DNA from: Actinomyces sp. AC-20-1
GTDB taxonomy: Bacteria; Actinomycetota; Actinomycetes; Actinomycetales; Actinomycetaceae
Assembly (NCBI RefSeq): GCF_023369555.1
Contig: NZ_JACJVC010000013.1
Coordinates: forward strand, 1-64,000
Reading direction: 5' to 3'
Length of the DNA stretch: 64,000 nt
This document shows, piece after piece, positions 1-8,290 of this stretch. The notes beneath the pieces are model-generated. The model saw only the letters and a list, made by a program, of their open reading frames with translations, ran no database searches and was not told the DNA's origin. A program made the position numbers and the translations under genes. Positions within the stretch are counted from its first letter, which is position 1; each line of letters starts with the position of its first letter.

Positions 1-163
1 CACCCGCACCGTCCTGCCGCGCGCGCGCCTGCGTCAGCGCGTCCACGCCCCGGCGCCGCTCCACCTCGGCCTGCGCCTCCGGCAGCTCACCCCGGGCCAC
101 GCGCTCGCGGTCCGCCGCCGACAGCGCGACGACCCGACGGCGCTCGCGCCCCACGCCGCTCAC
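1..163 (-). CDS. Hypothetical protein, N-terminal part (runs off the left edge)
   Basis: A GTG start at 161-163 overlaps the TGA stop of the upstream gene in a GTGA arrangement, the usual sign of translational coupling. The frame stays open for about 54 codons to the edge. The visible part begins VSGVGRERRRVVALS and then shows a charged, probably helical stretch (AADRERVARGELPEAQAE). No domain can be named from this fragment. Codon use (G/C in third position) matches real genes here. The overlap suggests it is co-expressed with the large helicase-like protein and possibly works with it. Function unknown. Confidence 0.6.
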   Translation of the reverse strand, partial: MSGVGRERRRVVALSAADRERVARGELPEAQAEVERRRGVDALTQARARQDGAG

Positions 164-3100
164 GCCCGCGAGCGGCGCACCGCGTTCGCGAGCACCGCGT
201 CGATACCGGAGCCGCGCCGCAGCAGTCCGAGCGTCGCGCGCAGCTCCTCGACCTCCTCGGCCTCCTCCCGCTCGACGCCGTCGGAACGGATCCAGGCCAC
301 CAGGTCGTCCAGCTGGTCGTCGGAGTAGGCCTGCAGGGGCAGGCCCTGGGCGATCGGCGGGCGCAGGCCGCGCACCGGCTCCCCGGCCTCGCCGCCGTCC
401 TGCCCCCCGACGCCGTCCTCACCGGGCAGGGCATCCGCGTCCTCGACACGCGCCGGGACCGCGGCGACCACCGGGGCCGCGGCCTCCGCGCGGGCGCTGA
501 GCACCGCCAGCACCTGCTCCTCGATCGCGGCCGCCTCCGCCTCGGCGTCGACGAAGAGGGACACGGAGAAGGCCATGTGCACCCGCCACCCGCGCCGGCG
601 CAGGCGCTCCACCCAGTGCCGGTCACGGCGGCGCAGGCTGCGCTCGGCCACGTAGTCGGCGTCGTCGGTGAGCACGGCCACGAACAGCTCACCCGGGTAG
701 TCCGGGTGCCCGATGGCCAGCGGGATGCGCACACCGCCCTCCAGGCCGTAGCGCGGCACGACCGTCAGGCCCTTGCGCCACAGCTGCTCCGCCAGGTCCA
801 CGAGGAGACGGTCCGGGGACTGCTCCTGGGCCTGCGCCTCCTCGACGCCCTGACCCGCGGCCCGCACGAGGACCTCGCGCAGCAGGCGGGAGCCCGGCGA
901 GTGCAGGCGGTCCGGGTCGATGTCCTCAGCCCCCAGGCTCGAGACCACCTGGGTGGTGCCGCGCGAGGCGCACAGGGCCTCCACCAGGCCCACCATCCCG
1001 CCGGCGCCCGAGACCGCGCCGAAGGAGTGGATCGTGCGCCCGTGCGGGGTCTTGGCGTAGCCGACCGAGATGATCACGTGGTCGCGGCGCAGGGAACGGG
1101 CCTCACTGAGGTCGACGACGACGAAGGGCTCCGCGACACCCCCCGCGAAGAAGCCCTCCAACGCCGGCGACCCGGCGGCGGCCGCCGTCGTCGCCCTGCG
1201 CAGCTCCTCCGCGTGGCGGGGGTTGAGGGCCACGACCCCCAGGGACTCCTCCGGGCGCGTGAGGGCGTGCTCGATGACGAGGTCCACCACGCGCTCGACC
1301 TCCGCCGGCACCGACTCCACAGCCGTCTGCCCCGGGGCGGGCATGCCCCTGCCGTCCACGAGGTCGAGGCTCAGACCTGAGGCCCCCGGCGGTGCGGGCA
1401 CTGCCTCCACCACGTCCTCGTAGCCGTTGCGGGCCAGGAAGGCCGCGATCTCAGCGTCCAGGGTGTTGCGCGTCGTCGGCAGCGTCACGGAGGGCAGCAG
1501 CGGGCCGAGCTCCGAGGCCAGCCCGCTCGTGGCCCGGCGCGGGTCGCCCACGACGAGCACCTGCTCGGCGCGCACGAAGGCCGGCAGCACCTGCGAGACC
1601 GGGATCGGGGCGCTCGCGTCCAGGACGGCGAGGTCGACGACGGCCTGGGGGTCGAGGACCTGCGGCACCAGGGTCGGCGGCACGATCCACACGGGCTTGG
1701 CGACCATCGCCACCGGGTGGTGCGCCAGGATCTCCCGCAGCGGCACGCCGTCCTCGCGCGACAGCGCCACGTACAGGGAGCGGGCCTGCTCCTTGTCCGC
1801 CTCGACGGCGGCGTGCACGCGGTCCGCCCAGGCCTGGCCGACCGGCCCCGGCAGGGTGTCCACCTGCATGGTGTCCAGGTCGCGCAGCGCCTCGGCCCGC
1901 TCGGCCAGCGCCCCGGTGTCCAGGCCCGCCAGGCGCGGGTCCTCGCGCAGGAGGCGGCTGAGCAGGGACGCCCACCAGCAGTAGGTGAGCTCGGCGTCCA
2001 GTTCCTCGTCCGGCACCCCGCGCTCGGCCAGGTCCGCGAGCAGGGGCGCGAGCCCGAGCTCTCCCAGCTCGCCGACGACCCGGTTGACCTCGGGCAGCTT
2101 CTGGGCCGTGACGTCGTCGTCGGCCAGGGCCCGCACCCGGGTCAGGAGCTCGTCCAGGTCGAGGTCGATGAGGACCGGGGCGTCAGCGGCGGTCCCGAAC
2201 AGGGGCTGCAGCTCCTCGAGGGCCTGGCGGGCCTGGGCGGCGCAGTCCTCCATGACGTCCAGGTGCTGCGGGAGCCGGGGCCAGCCGCCGTCGGGGTGGT
2301 GGCTGCGCCACCTCTCACGGGAGTGCTGGACCTTGACGAGCTCGGCGTGCAGGTCGCCCACGGCGCGGCCGGGACGCACGAGGTCCTTCGCCTGCTTGGA
2401 GAAGCGACGTCGGTCCGAGGCGGTCATCTGCAGGGAGCGCTCCTCGCGCCACTGCTTGGTGGCGGTGGCGATGACCATGTCGGCGGCGGAGCGCTCGAAG
2501 ACCTCCGGCACGAAGACGTCGAGGCTGTCGCGGATGCTGTCCAGCACCTCCAGCTGCTCCATCCACTCGGCAAGGGTGGTGGCGCGGGTCATGCCCGTGG
2601 TGGAGGCGGCGTCGACGACGTCCCCGAGCACCGAGGGCAGGAGGTCGTCGGCCAGGCGGCTGAGCCGGGTGAGGGCGTCCGTGGCCTCGTCGATGTCCGT
2701 GACCGTCAGGCCGTTCCAGGCCGACGACGCGCTCTGCCGGCTCAGGACGCCCAGGCTGTGGGCGCGGTGCAGGAGGGTGCGGGCGCGCTCGCGCCCCGCC
2801 TCGTCCAGACGCGGCAGGCCGTGCCCGGCGACGCGAGCGGTCGTGCGGGTGCGGGCACGGCCGCTGGTGAGCTCGGCGAGCTGCTGAAGCGCCTCGTAGG
2901 CGGACACGTCCCAGGGCTGGCGGACCTCGTGGAGGGCGTCGACGCTGCCGGTCAGGCGCTCACGCAGGGCGGTCAGGCGCTCACGCAGGTCGACGATGGC
3001 GGCGACGTCCAGCTCCGGCGGCTGGGCGCCCAGGGACTCCTTGATGGCCTCGGCGGCGTGGCGGCGCCAGGCCGGGTCCTCGGTGAGGTCCAGGACCAGG

Positions 3101-4383
3101 CCGCCCAGCCCCAGCTCGCCCAGGGCGTCGGCGACGGCGTGCCCGTCCGCGCTCGTGGCGGGCACGTGCAGGACCGTGCGGCCGGAGGCGGCGGCGTCCG
3201 CGACGACGGCGGCCAGGGTCGCGGCGACGTCGGAGCCCGGGGGCGCGTCCAGGAGGATGGAGGCACCGGAGGAGACAGCCTCGACGGCGGCCAGCTGGGC
3301 GACGTCGAGGTCCCCGGCGCCCCGCTCCCGCTCGGGGGCGCGGTCCGTGAGCCGGGCGGGCGGCAGGACGACGTCGAGGGCCTGGCGGGCGGGCTCGTCA
3401 CCGGCGAGGGCGGCGACGAGGGCGGAGGCCCGCGAGCGCTCGAGGGTGGCGTCGAAGTCCTCGACCAGGGCCTGGCCAGGGTGGACGAAGGCGCCGATGA
3501 CCAGGCGCTCGTGGACGACGAAGTCGGTGAGGAGCTCGCGTCCGAGCGCGCCGATGCGGGTGAGGGCGGCTCGGGGGGTGAAGCCCTCGGCGGACAGGGA
3601 GGCGCGGGCCAGGGCCTCGACGTCGGCGCTGGAGCCGGCCTCGCGCAGCGCCCGGGTGAGGACCGGGTTGAGCTCGACGGAGGGGTCGAGGGTGATGGCG
3701 GTGTCCGTGCTGGTGGCGGCCAGGCGCACGGGGCGCAGGAGGACCGGGGCGTTGATGCTGCGGGTGAGGGGGCCGGGGGCCGGCTCCGCGTCGGCGTCGT
3801 CGGCAGGGGCGTCCTCGGACCCGGCCGCGGGCTCGTCACCGTCACCGGCGGGCCCGGGCGCCTGAGCCGCACGGTCGCCGTCGGAGGGCCCCAGCGCGAC
3901 GGGCCCCTCGCCGTCGGGCTCCACCACCTGGGTCCAGGAGGCGACGCCGATGGCCAGGTAGACGGGGGCGACGCCGAACTGCCGGGCGAGCAGGTCCGTG
4001 CGCCCGGCGACCTCGCGCAGGGACTGGCGGGCGACGCCGAGGGCGCTGCGCTCACGCACGAGGCTGGACAGGAGGGTGGCGCGGCCGGCGTACAGCTGGG
4101 CGATCCCCGAGGGGTGGGCCGCCGTGAGGTCGACGACGCCGTCGAGCAGGGTGATGTCGTCGAGGCTGGCGACGCCACCGAGGTCGACGAGCTCCTGGCG
4201 CCAGGTGGCCAGGGCCTCCTCCACCGCCTGGGAGCGGGCGCTGAGCGGTGCCGGGACGGGCGGCGCGGTGGCCTCGGCCGGGGCGTCGTGCGCCGGCGCG
4301 GAGGCGGTGGTGCCCTCCGGCACGTCCTGGGACGCGGCGGTCTCGCGGCGGTTGCGGCCGAATGAGAAGAGTGAGGGCGTCAT
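160..4383 (-). CDS. Large SF1-helicase-like protein with C-terminal restriction-endonuclease-like domain, ATPase motifs degenerate
   Basis: The 1407-residue protein has the layout of the DUF4011-type group of actinobacterial helicase-related proteins. An N-terminal domain contains the family-type stretch NAPVLLRPVRLA. An SF1-like core follows, and a later region DHVIISVGYAKTPHGR (about residue 1105) resembles the late motifs of SF1 helicases. Near the C-terminus (about 1190-1290) VVPRYGLEGGVRIPLAIGHP and RRGWRV recall Vsr/PD-(D/E)XK nuclease-like domains. The Walker A site is eroded: DAPPGSDVAAT near residue 380 lacks the GK[ST] lysine. The Walker B position reads LDASAP instead of DEAS, and motif III reads GDPRR instead of GDxxQ. 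ATP hydrolysis is therefore doubtful. I chose the start at 4383 because a TATGTT hexamer lies 7 nt upstream; a longer frame exists but lacks a ribosome site. Family assignment is from memory of motifs. Confidence 0.7.
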   Translation of the reverse strand: MTPSLFSFGRNRRETAASQDVPEGTTASAPAHDAPAEATAPPVPAPLSARSQAVEEALATWRQELVDLGGVASLDDITLLDGVVDLTAAHPSGIAQLYAGRATLLSSLVRERSALGVARQSLREVAGRTDLLARQFGVAPVYLAIGVASWTQVVEPDGEGPVALGPSDGDRAAQAPGPAGDGDEPAAGSEDAPADDADAEPAPGPLTRSINAPVLLRPVRLAATSTDTAITLDPSVELNPVLTRALREAGSSADVEALARASLSAEGFTPRAALTRIGALGRELLTDFVVHERLVIGAFVHPGQALVEDFDATLERSRASALVAALAGDEPARQALDVVLPPARLTDRAPERERGAGDLDVAQLAAVEAVSSGASILLDAPPGSDVAATLAAVVADAAASGRTVLHVPATSADGHAVADALGELGLGGLVLDLTEDPAWRRHAAEAIKESLGAQPPELDVAAIVDLRERLTALRERLTGSVDALHEVRQPWDVSAYEALQQLAELTSGRARTRTTARVAGHGLPRLDEAGRERARTLLHRAHSLGVLSRQSASSAWNGLTVTDIDEATDALTRLSRLADDLLPSVLGDVVDAASTTGMTRATTLAEWMEQLEVLDSIRDSLDVFVPEVFERSAADMVIATATKQWREERSLQMTASDRRRFSKQAKDLVRPGRAVGDLHAELVKVQHSRERWRSHHPDGGWPRLPQHLDVMEDCAAQARQALEELQPLFGTAADAPVLIDLDLDELLTRVRALADDDVTAQKLPEVNRVVGELGELGLAPLLADLAERGVPDEELDAELTYCWWASLLSRLLREDPRLAGLDTGALAERAEALRDLDTMQVDTLPGPVGQAWADRVHAAVEADKEQARSLYVALSREDGVPLREILAHHPVAMVAKPVWIVPPTLVPQVLDPQAVVDLAVLDASAPIPVSQVLPAFVRAEQVLVVGDPRRATSGLASELGPLLPSVTLPTTRNTLDAEIAAFLARNGYEDVVEAVPAPPGASGLSLDLVDGRGMPAPGQTAVESVPAEVERVVDLVIEHALTRPEESLGVVALNPRHAEELRRATTAAAAGSPALEGFFAGGVAEPFVVVDLSEARSLRRDHVIISVGYAKTPHGRTIHSFGAVSGAGGMVGLVEALCASRGTTQVVSSLGAEDIDPDRLHSPGSRLLREVLVRAAGQGVEEAQAQEQSPDRLLVDLAEQLWRKGLTVVPRYGLEGGVRIPLAIGHPDYPGELFVAVLTDDADYVAERSLRRRDRHWVERLRRRGWRVHMAFSVSLFVDAEAEAAAIEEQVLAVLSARAEAAAPVVAAVPARVEDADALPGEDGVGGQDGGEAGEPVRGLRPPIAQGLPLQAYSDDQLDDLVAWIRSDGVEREEAEEVEELRATLGLLRRGSGIDAVLANAVRRSRA

Positions 4384-4390
4384 ATCCCAC

Positions 4391-4396
4391 AACATA
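4391..4396 (-). promoter_or_regulatory. -10 hexamer TATGTT, probable leaderless start for the helicase-like gene
   Basis: TATGTT is followed by 7 nt (GTGGGAT) and the ATG at 4383. No Shine-Dalgarno sequence is visible, so transcription probably begins at or next to the start codon. Confidence 0.45.
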
Positions 4397-4520
4397 TCGG
4401 GCGGTCGGTGGCACGCCGCGGCGGCGCACCGGGGCAGGGGCGGGAGCACACCTGGGTGATGCGGAACGGTCCCGCCGGAGCCTGGCCTCCTGGCCGGACC
4501 CGGCGGGAGTGGACACGCGT

Positions 4521-4548
4521 GGAGCCCCGGCCGGCCGGCCGGGGCTCC
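4521..4548 (-). terminator. Perfect 28-nt palindrome downstream of tRNA-Arg
   Basis: The arm GGAGCCCCGGCCGG pairs with its exact complement with no unpaired loop bases. It begins 8 nt past the 3' end of tRNA-Arg. There is no T tract, as usual for GC-rich actinobacterial terminators. Confidence 0.65.
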
Positions 4549-4555
4549 ATGTACG

Positions 4556-4628
4556 TGCCCCCGAGACGATTCGAACGTCCGACACCCGCTTTAGGAGAGC
4601 GGTGCTCTATCCCCTGAGCTACGAGGGC
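4556..4628 (-). tRNA. tRNA-Arg (anticodon CCT)
   Basis: The minus strand folds as a cloverleaf. The acceptor GCCCTCG pairs with CGGGGGC (one G-T pair), the D arm is TAGCTCAGGGGATAGAGCA, the anticodon stem CCGCT/AGCGG holds the loop CTCCTAA (anticodon CCT, reading AGG), and the T arm contains GTTCGAATC. The discriminator base is A and the 3' CCA is not encoded. Confidence 0.95.
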
Positions 4629-4751
4629 CTGGTGGCAAGACTACCAGCGTCGGGCGCGTGCCCCGCACCCGCGCCCCGCCCGTGCGCAACCGCCCCGGTC
4701 CGCACGCGGCGGGCCGGGGCGGCCGGTCGGGGCAGTCACCCGTCCGCCGGC

Positions 4752-5693
4752 TCAGGCGCGGCCCCACGGGGTGCCGGAGTTGCGCTCGGGCGCGGTGTCG
4801 CCCTCCTTGACGCGCCACGGCACCACCATGACGGGGCAGGCGGCGTGCGAGAGCACGCCCTGGCTCGTGGAGCCCAGCAGCAGGCCGGAGAAGCCTCCGC
4901 GCCCGCGCGAGCCGACGATGACGAGGTCAACGGCCGTGGAGAACTCGCTCATGAGCTGGGCGGCGTTGCCGTCGAGCGCGTGACGGCGCACGGTGACCCC
5001 CGGGTGGCCCTCCAACGCCTCCGCGATGGTGCGGTCGAGGCCCGCCCTCACGTCGGCGAGGACCTGGTCGCGGTCCACGGCGGCGGGCAGCCAGGCCAGG
5101 GCCCCGGCCCCGGTGGCCATGGGCACGGCGGCGACGGCGGTGAGCTCGGCGCCCCAGGCCTCCGCCTCCCGCACGGCGTGGCGCAGGGCCTTGCGCGCGG
5201 ACTCCGAGCCGTCCACGCCGACGACGATGCGCTTGACCGGCGTGTAGTCGGCACCCTCCGTGTGGCGCGGGACGACGACGGTCGGGCAGTGGGAGTGCGC
5301 GGGCAGGGCCGAGGAGACGGTGCCGAGGAGGCGGTCGGCGAATCCTCCGCCGCCGCGGGTGCCGACGGCGGTGAGGGCGGCCTCGTCACTGAGGTCCACG
5401 AGCACGCCGGCCGGGTCGCCCGTCTCGAGCGAGCTGGTGACCTTCACGCCCTGGCCCTGGGCCCGGGCCACGGCCTCGTCGACGACGGCCTGGGCCCCGG
5501 CGCGGATGGTGCTGTCATCCAGGGCCGCGTAGCCGCCGTCGAGGGAGGCGGTGGTGAACGAGGGGAGGGAGTAGGCACACAGGATGTGGACGCGCCAGCC
5601 GTTGCGAGCAGCGCGGGCGACCGCCCAGTCCACCGCTCCCAGCGACTCCGGTGATCCGTCCACGCCGACGAGGACGACTTTGTCTTCGTTCAT
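4752..5693 (-). CDS. Universal stress protein with two tandem USP domains
   Basis: The protein has 313 residues and holds two Usp domains of about 140 residues each, beginning VVLVGVDGSPES and RIVVGVDGSESA. The second domain carries a perfect nucleotide-binding motif G-2x-G-9x-G-S (GSRGRGGFSGLLLGSTS). The first has GTRGGGGFADRLLGTVS, which also fits. ATP-binding tandem Usp proteins of this type are common in actinobacteria and are usually induced by hypoxia, stationary phase or stress; that role is family knowledge. The start at 5693 (MNEDKVVLVG) is preceded by AAAGGGG, and an upstream in-frame ATG has no ribosome site. It is monocistronic. Confidence is high for the family and low for a specific physiological role. 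Confidence 0.9.
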   Translation of the reverse strand: MNEDKVVLVGVDGSPESLGAVDWAVARAARNGWRVHILCAYSLPSFTTASLDGGYAALDDSTIRAGAQAVVDEAVARAQGQGVKVTSSLETGDPAGVLVDLSDEAALTAVGTRGGGGFADRLLGTVSSALPAHSHCPTVVVPRHTEGADYTPVKRIVVGVDGSESARKALRHAVREAEAWGAELTAVAAVPMATGAGALAWLPAAVDRDQVLADVRAGLDRTIAEALEGHPGVTVRRHALDGNAAQLMSEFSTAVDLVIVGSRGRGGFSGLLLGSTSQGVLSHAACPVMVVPWRVKEGDTAPERNSGTPWGRA

Positions 5694-5902
5694 GGGTTCT
5701 GCCCCTTTCTTCGGGCGTCGGGTGTCCGACACCCCCATTCTGTATCGAAGGGGCACTGTGCTCCAAACCACTTTCTCAGATTCCGCTCCGGCGCCCGGGC
5801 GTGCGCGCCGTCCTCGAGAGCGGTGCCCGGGGCCGCCTGCTCGGGAGCGAGGCGCTCACCCGGGCGGTGCGTCCGCCCCGGCGACCGTGGGCGCGCAACG
5901 TC

Positions 5903-5934
5903 GAGGGCCCCGACCGCGCTCGGTCGGGGCCCTC
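5903..5934 (-). terminator. Terminator of NlpC/P60 gene 1
   Basis: A perfect 14-bp stem (GAGGGCCCCGACCG and its complement) encloses a 4-nt loop, 23 nt after the stop codon at 5958. Confidence 0.75.
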
Positions 5935-5957
5935 GCCAGGCGTGCTCAGGAACGGCG

Positions 5958-6710
5958 TCAGCCGATGCGGACGTAGCCGCTCGGGGCGCCCCAGATCTCG
6001 CGGTAGACGGTGCCGGTGGACGGGGTGCCGGCGTCGATCATCATGCCGTCACCGACGTAGATGCCGACGTGGTAGCCGTAGTAGACGATGTCGCCGGGCT
6101 GGGCCTCGGCGGCGGAGACGAGCGTGCCCGCGGCGGCCTGCGCGTAGGTGGTGCGCGGCAGGGAGATGCCGGCCTGGGCGTAGACGTACTGGACGAAGCC
6201 GGAGCAGTCCCACCCGGAGGGGTCGGCTCCGCCGGAGACATAGGGGACGCCCTGGTACTGCAGGGCGATGCCGACGATGGACGAGCCGCTCGGGTTGGCG
6301 ACGGCGACCGCGGCCGAGCCGGAGCCGGCCTCAGTGGAGTCGTCAGCAGCCGGGCCCTCGGCGTCCTGGGCGGACTCGGCCTGCTCCTCGGCGGCACTGG
6401 CAGCGGCCTGCTCCGCGGTCTCGACCTCGACGGCGGCGTCGGAGGAGACCTCCTGCGCGGCGGCGCTGACCGAGATGGCGGCGTTGGTGGTGACTGCCGT
6501 GCGGGCCTCGAGCGTGATAGTGCCCAGGGAGGCGTCCAGCGAGCCGGCGGACTCGGCGACGGCTGCGCTCGAGGCGGCGTTGGCGCCGGAGGCGATCATG
6601 GTGAGCGCCAGTCCCGAGGAGGCGGCGACGGCAAGGCCACGACGGGTAGCGGGGGTCATGCTCGACAGCGGCGTCAGCGGTCGCGAGGCCTTGCGGTGAC
6701 GGGTGGTCAT
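5958..6710 (-). CDS. Secreted NlpC/P60 cell-wall peptidase, paralog 1
   Basis: The 250-residue protein is predicted to be exported. A basic N-terminus (MTTRHRKASR) is followed by a hydrophobic segment (GLAVAASSGLALTMIASGANA, cleavage near residue 45) and an Ala/Glu-rich linker (46-140). The C-terminal NlpC/P60 domain has the catalytic Cys169 in DCSG, His214 in YHVGIYVG and Asp226 in MMIDAG. The last aligns with the third catalytic residue of RipA-type endopeptidases (Glu in RipA). Members cleave gamma-D-Glu-mesoDAP or related peptide bonds in peptidoglycan. The start at 6710 follows GGAGAA. A longer frame that begins inside the riboswitch (MKPTSVGRASP) is rejected. Expression is probably set by the c-di-AMP riboswitch in its leader. 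It is the first of three tandem paralogs. Confidence 0.9.
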   Translation of the reverse strand: MTTRHRKASRPLTPLSSMTPATRRGLAVAASSGLALTMIASGANAASSAAVAESAGSLDASLGTITLEARTAVTTNAAISVSAAAQEVSSDAAVEVETAEQAAASAAEEQAESAQDAEGPAADDSTEAGSGSAAVAVANPSGSSIVGIALQYQGVPYVSGGADPSGWDCSGFVQYVYAQAGISLPRTTYAQAAAGTLVSAAEAQPGDIVYYGYHVGIYVGDGMMIDAGTPSTGTVYREIWGAPSGYVRIG

Positions 6711-6730
6711 AAGCGGGATGTTCTCCTGGG

Positions 6731-6882
6731 GGTGCCGACGGGGTGAGCTGTCGGGTTCGGGCTGGAGACGCCCGGCCCACCGAAGTGGGCTTCACCCCAA
6801 GGTCCCGGATGGCTCCGGAACCGAGATTGGTTCCCCCGTTCCTGCCGTGTTCTGGGAGCCACCGGAGCGAGCGGCAGGACTG
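6731..6882 (-). ncRNA. c-di-AMP riboswitch (ydaO-yuaA class), copy 1
   Basis: The leader carries the conserved blocks of the ydaO class in order: CGGGGGAACCAATC, then TTGGGGTGAAGC, a GCCCACTTCGGTGGGC hairpin, and CCCGAACCCGACAGC followed by TCACCCCGTCGGC. A 5' hairpin (CCTGCCG pairing with CGGCAGG) sets the outer boundary at about 6880. In actinobacteria this class lies upstream of NlpC/P60 and Rpf genes and is known to reduce expression when c-di-AMP binds. Boundaries are approximate. Confidence 0.9.
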
Positions 6883-6928
6883 AGCCCCGCTCCGACGACA
6901 GCGCCGGCCGAGGTCGGCGCCACCGAGG

Positions 6929-6958
6929 ACGCTACCCGAGAGTGCACCACCGCGTCAC
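6929..6958 (-). promoter_or_regulatory. Promoter of NlpC/P60 riboswitch leader 1
   Basis: A GTGACG -35-like element and a TAGCGT -10 hexamer are 18 bp apart. The -10 lies about 49 nt upstream of the riboswitch. Paralog 2 has the same two hexamers in the same place, and paralog 3 has the same -10. Confidence 0.6.
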
Positions 6959-7041
6959 GCTTTCGTTATGGACCCCACACAACAGGCGGTGACGCCCGCC
7001 ACACCCGCGCCCGGCGGGTCCGCGGGTCGCCCGGAACGCGA

Positions 7042-7071
7042 CGGCGCCCCCTCCGCTCGGAGGGGGCGCCG
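7042..7071 (-). terminator. Terminator of NlpC/P60 gene 2
   Basis: A 13-bp perfect stem (CGGCGCCCCCTCC and its complement) has a 4-nt loop and lies 22 nt after the stop codon. Confidence 0.75.
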
Positions 7072-7092
7072 CGTGGGACGCGTGAGGTGGGG

Positions 7093-7863
7093 TCAGAAGC
7101 GGAGGTAGGTCGCACCGCCACGGGCCGGCATGTAGGCGACGCCGACGGCCTCGGTCTCGGCGGAGACCATCATGCCGTCGCCGACGTAGATGGCGACGTG
7201 GCCGGGCCACCACATGACGTCGCCGGGCTGGGCCTCGGCGGCGGAGACGGCGGTGCCAGCGCTGCCGATGCCGCTCGAGGTGCGCGGCAGGGAGATGCCG
7301 TGCAGGCTGTAGACGTAGGACACGAGGCCGGAGCAGTCGAAGGAGTAGGGGCCGGAGCCTCCGTAGACGTAGGCGGAGCCGACGTACTGCATGGCGGTGG
7401 CGGCGATGCCGGAGGCACTGGCGGCTGGGGCCGCCGTCACGGTGGAGGCCGGGGCGGAGTCCTCCCGGGCCGCAGCCTCAGTCTGCTCGGTCTCAGCGGC
7501 AGCCCCTGCCTCAGCGGCGGCCTGCTCCTCGGCGGCACGGGCAACGGCCTGGTCCGCGGTCTCGACCTCGACGGCAGCGTCGGAGGCGACCTCCTGCGCG
7601 GAGGCCGCGACGGCGATGGGGGCGTTGGTGGTGACGGCGGTGCGCACCTCGGCGGTGAGGGTGCCCAGGGAGGCGTCCAGCGAGCCGGCGGACTCGGCGA
7701 CCTCGGTGCCGGAGGCGGCGTTGGCACCGGAGGCGATCATCGTCAGGGCCAGACCGGAGGAGGCGGCGACGGCAAGGCCACGACGGGTGGAGGGGGCGAT
7801 GCTCGACAGCGGCGTCAGCGGGCGGGAGGCCTGGCGGTGACGGGCCGCGGGACGGGTGGTCAT
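7093..7863 (-). CDS. Secreted NlpC/P60 cell-wall peptidase, paralog 2
   Basis: The 256-residue protein is closely related to paralog 1, including the export signal (GLAVAASSGLALTMIASGANA) and the linker motif SLDASLGTLT. The NlpC/P60 domain keeps Cys177 (DCSG) and His222 (GHVAIYVG). The position of the third catalytic residue is Ser234 (MMVSAE), where paralog 1 has Asp and RipA has Glu. This may lower activity or change specificity. The start at 7863 is preceded by AGGAGAAG, and the upstream riboswitch sequence is excluded from the coding region. It has its own promoter, riboswitch and terminator, so the array is three independent units rather than an operon. The identity of the peptidase family is secure; activity is inferred. 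Confidence 0.88.
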   Translation of the reverse strand: MTTRPAARHRQASRPLTPLSSIAPSTRRGLAVAASSGLALTMIASGANAASGTEVAESAGSLDASLGTLTAEVRTAVTTNAPIAVAASAQEVASDAAVEVETADQAVARAAEEQAAAEAGAAAETEQTEAAAREDSAPASTVTAAPAASASGIAATAMQYVGSAYVYGGSGPYSFDCSGLVSYVYSLHGISLPRTSSGIGSAGTAVSAAEAQPGDVMWWPGHVAIYVGDGMMVSAETEAVGVAYMPARGGATYLRF

Positions 7864-7883
7864 GTGACGGTTCTTCTCCTGTG

Positions 7884-8031
7884 GTGCCGACGGGGTGAGC
7901 TGTCGGGTTCGGGCTGGAGACGCCCGGCCCACCGAAGTGGGCTTCACCCCAAGGTCCCGGACGGCTCCGGAACCACGATTGGGTCCCCCGTTCCTGCCTG
8001 TGCTTCTGGCCCCGGACCGAGCGGCAGGATT
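7884..8031 (-). ncRNA. c-di-AMP riboswitch (ydaO-yuaA class), copy 2
   Basis: It shows the same ordered blocks as copy 1: CGGGGGACCCAATC, TTGGGGTGAAGC, the GCCCACTTCGGTGGGC hairpin and CCGAACCCGACAGC. The 3' half is nearly identical to copy 1, while the loop of the 5' hairpin (TCCTGCC pairing with GGCAGGA) differs. It ends about 20 nt before the ATG at 7863. Confidence 0.9.
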
Positions 8032-8075
8032 GAGCCTCGGGCTGGGGGACCTCCCCTAGGGGACGTCCACCGCAG

Positions 8076-8129
8076 ACGCTACCGGAGCGGGCTGGCGGCG
8101 TCACGGAGAGATCGCACCCATCTCCGTGA
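8076..8129 (-). promoter_or_regulatory. Promoter and inverted repeat upstream of riboswitch 2
   Basis: TAGCGT (8076-8081) and GTGACG (8099-8104) are 17 bp apart. A 9-bp perfect inverted repeat, TCACGGAGA at 8101-8109 and TCTCCGTGA at 8121-8129, overlaps the -35. It is a candidate operator for an unknown regulator, possibly an MtrA-type cell-wall regulator (inference). Confidence 0.5.
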
Positions 8130-8204
8130 GGCACGTTACACCTGTGCCGATCCTGGAAGCCTCCCTCACACAGTCCTTAAGGCGACTCTGAGAGGGCTGG
8201 GCGT

Positions 8205-8251
8205 GGTGCGGGGCCGACCGGCGCGGGGCCCGCGGGGAGTGGCCCCGCACC
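8205..8251 (-). terminator. Possible terminator of NlpC/P60 gene 3
   Basis: An 11-bp stem (GGTGCGGGGCC with GGCCCCGCACC) encloses a 25-nt GC-rich loop, 39 nt past the stop codon at 8291. The loop is long, so the call is weaker than for paralogs 1 and 2. Confidence 0.45.
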
Positions 8252-8290
8252 ACGCAGCGCGTCAGCGCCCCTCGGGCGCCGGCACGCCCC

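Noticed and set aside
1717-4365. 882-residue open frame on the plus strand
   Set aside because: It is antisense to the helicase-like gene, has Gly/Val/Glu-rich shadow composition and no motifs. High GC makes such frames common.
6711-6795. Coding extensions MKPTSVGRASP... of the NlpC/P60 genes
   Set aside because: They translate the conserved 3' half of the riboswitch, whose identity among copies reflects RNA conservation.
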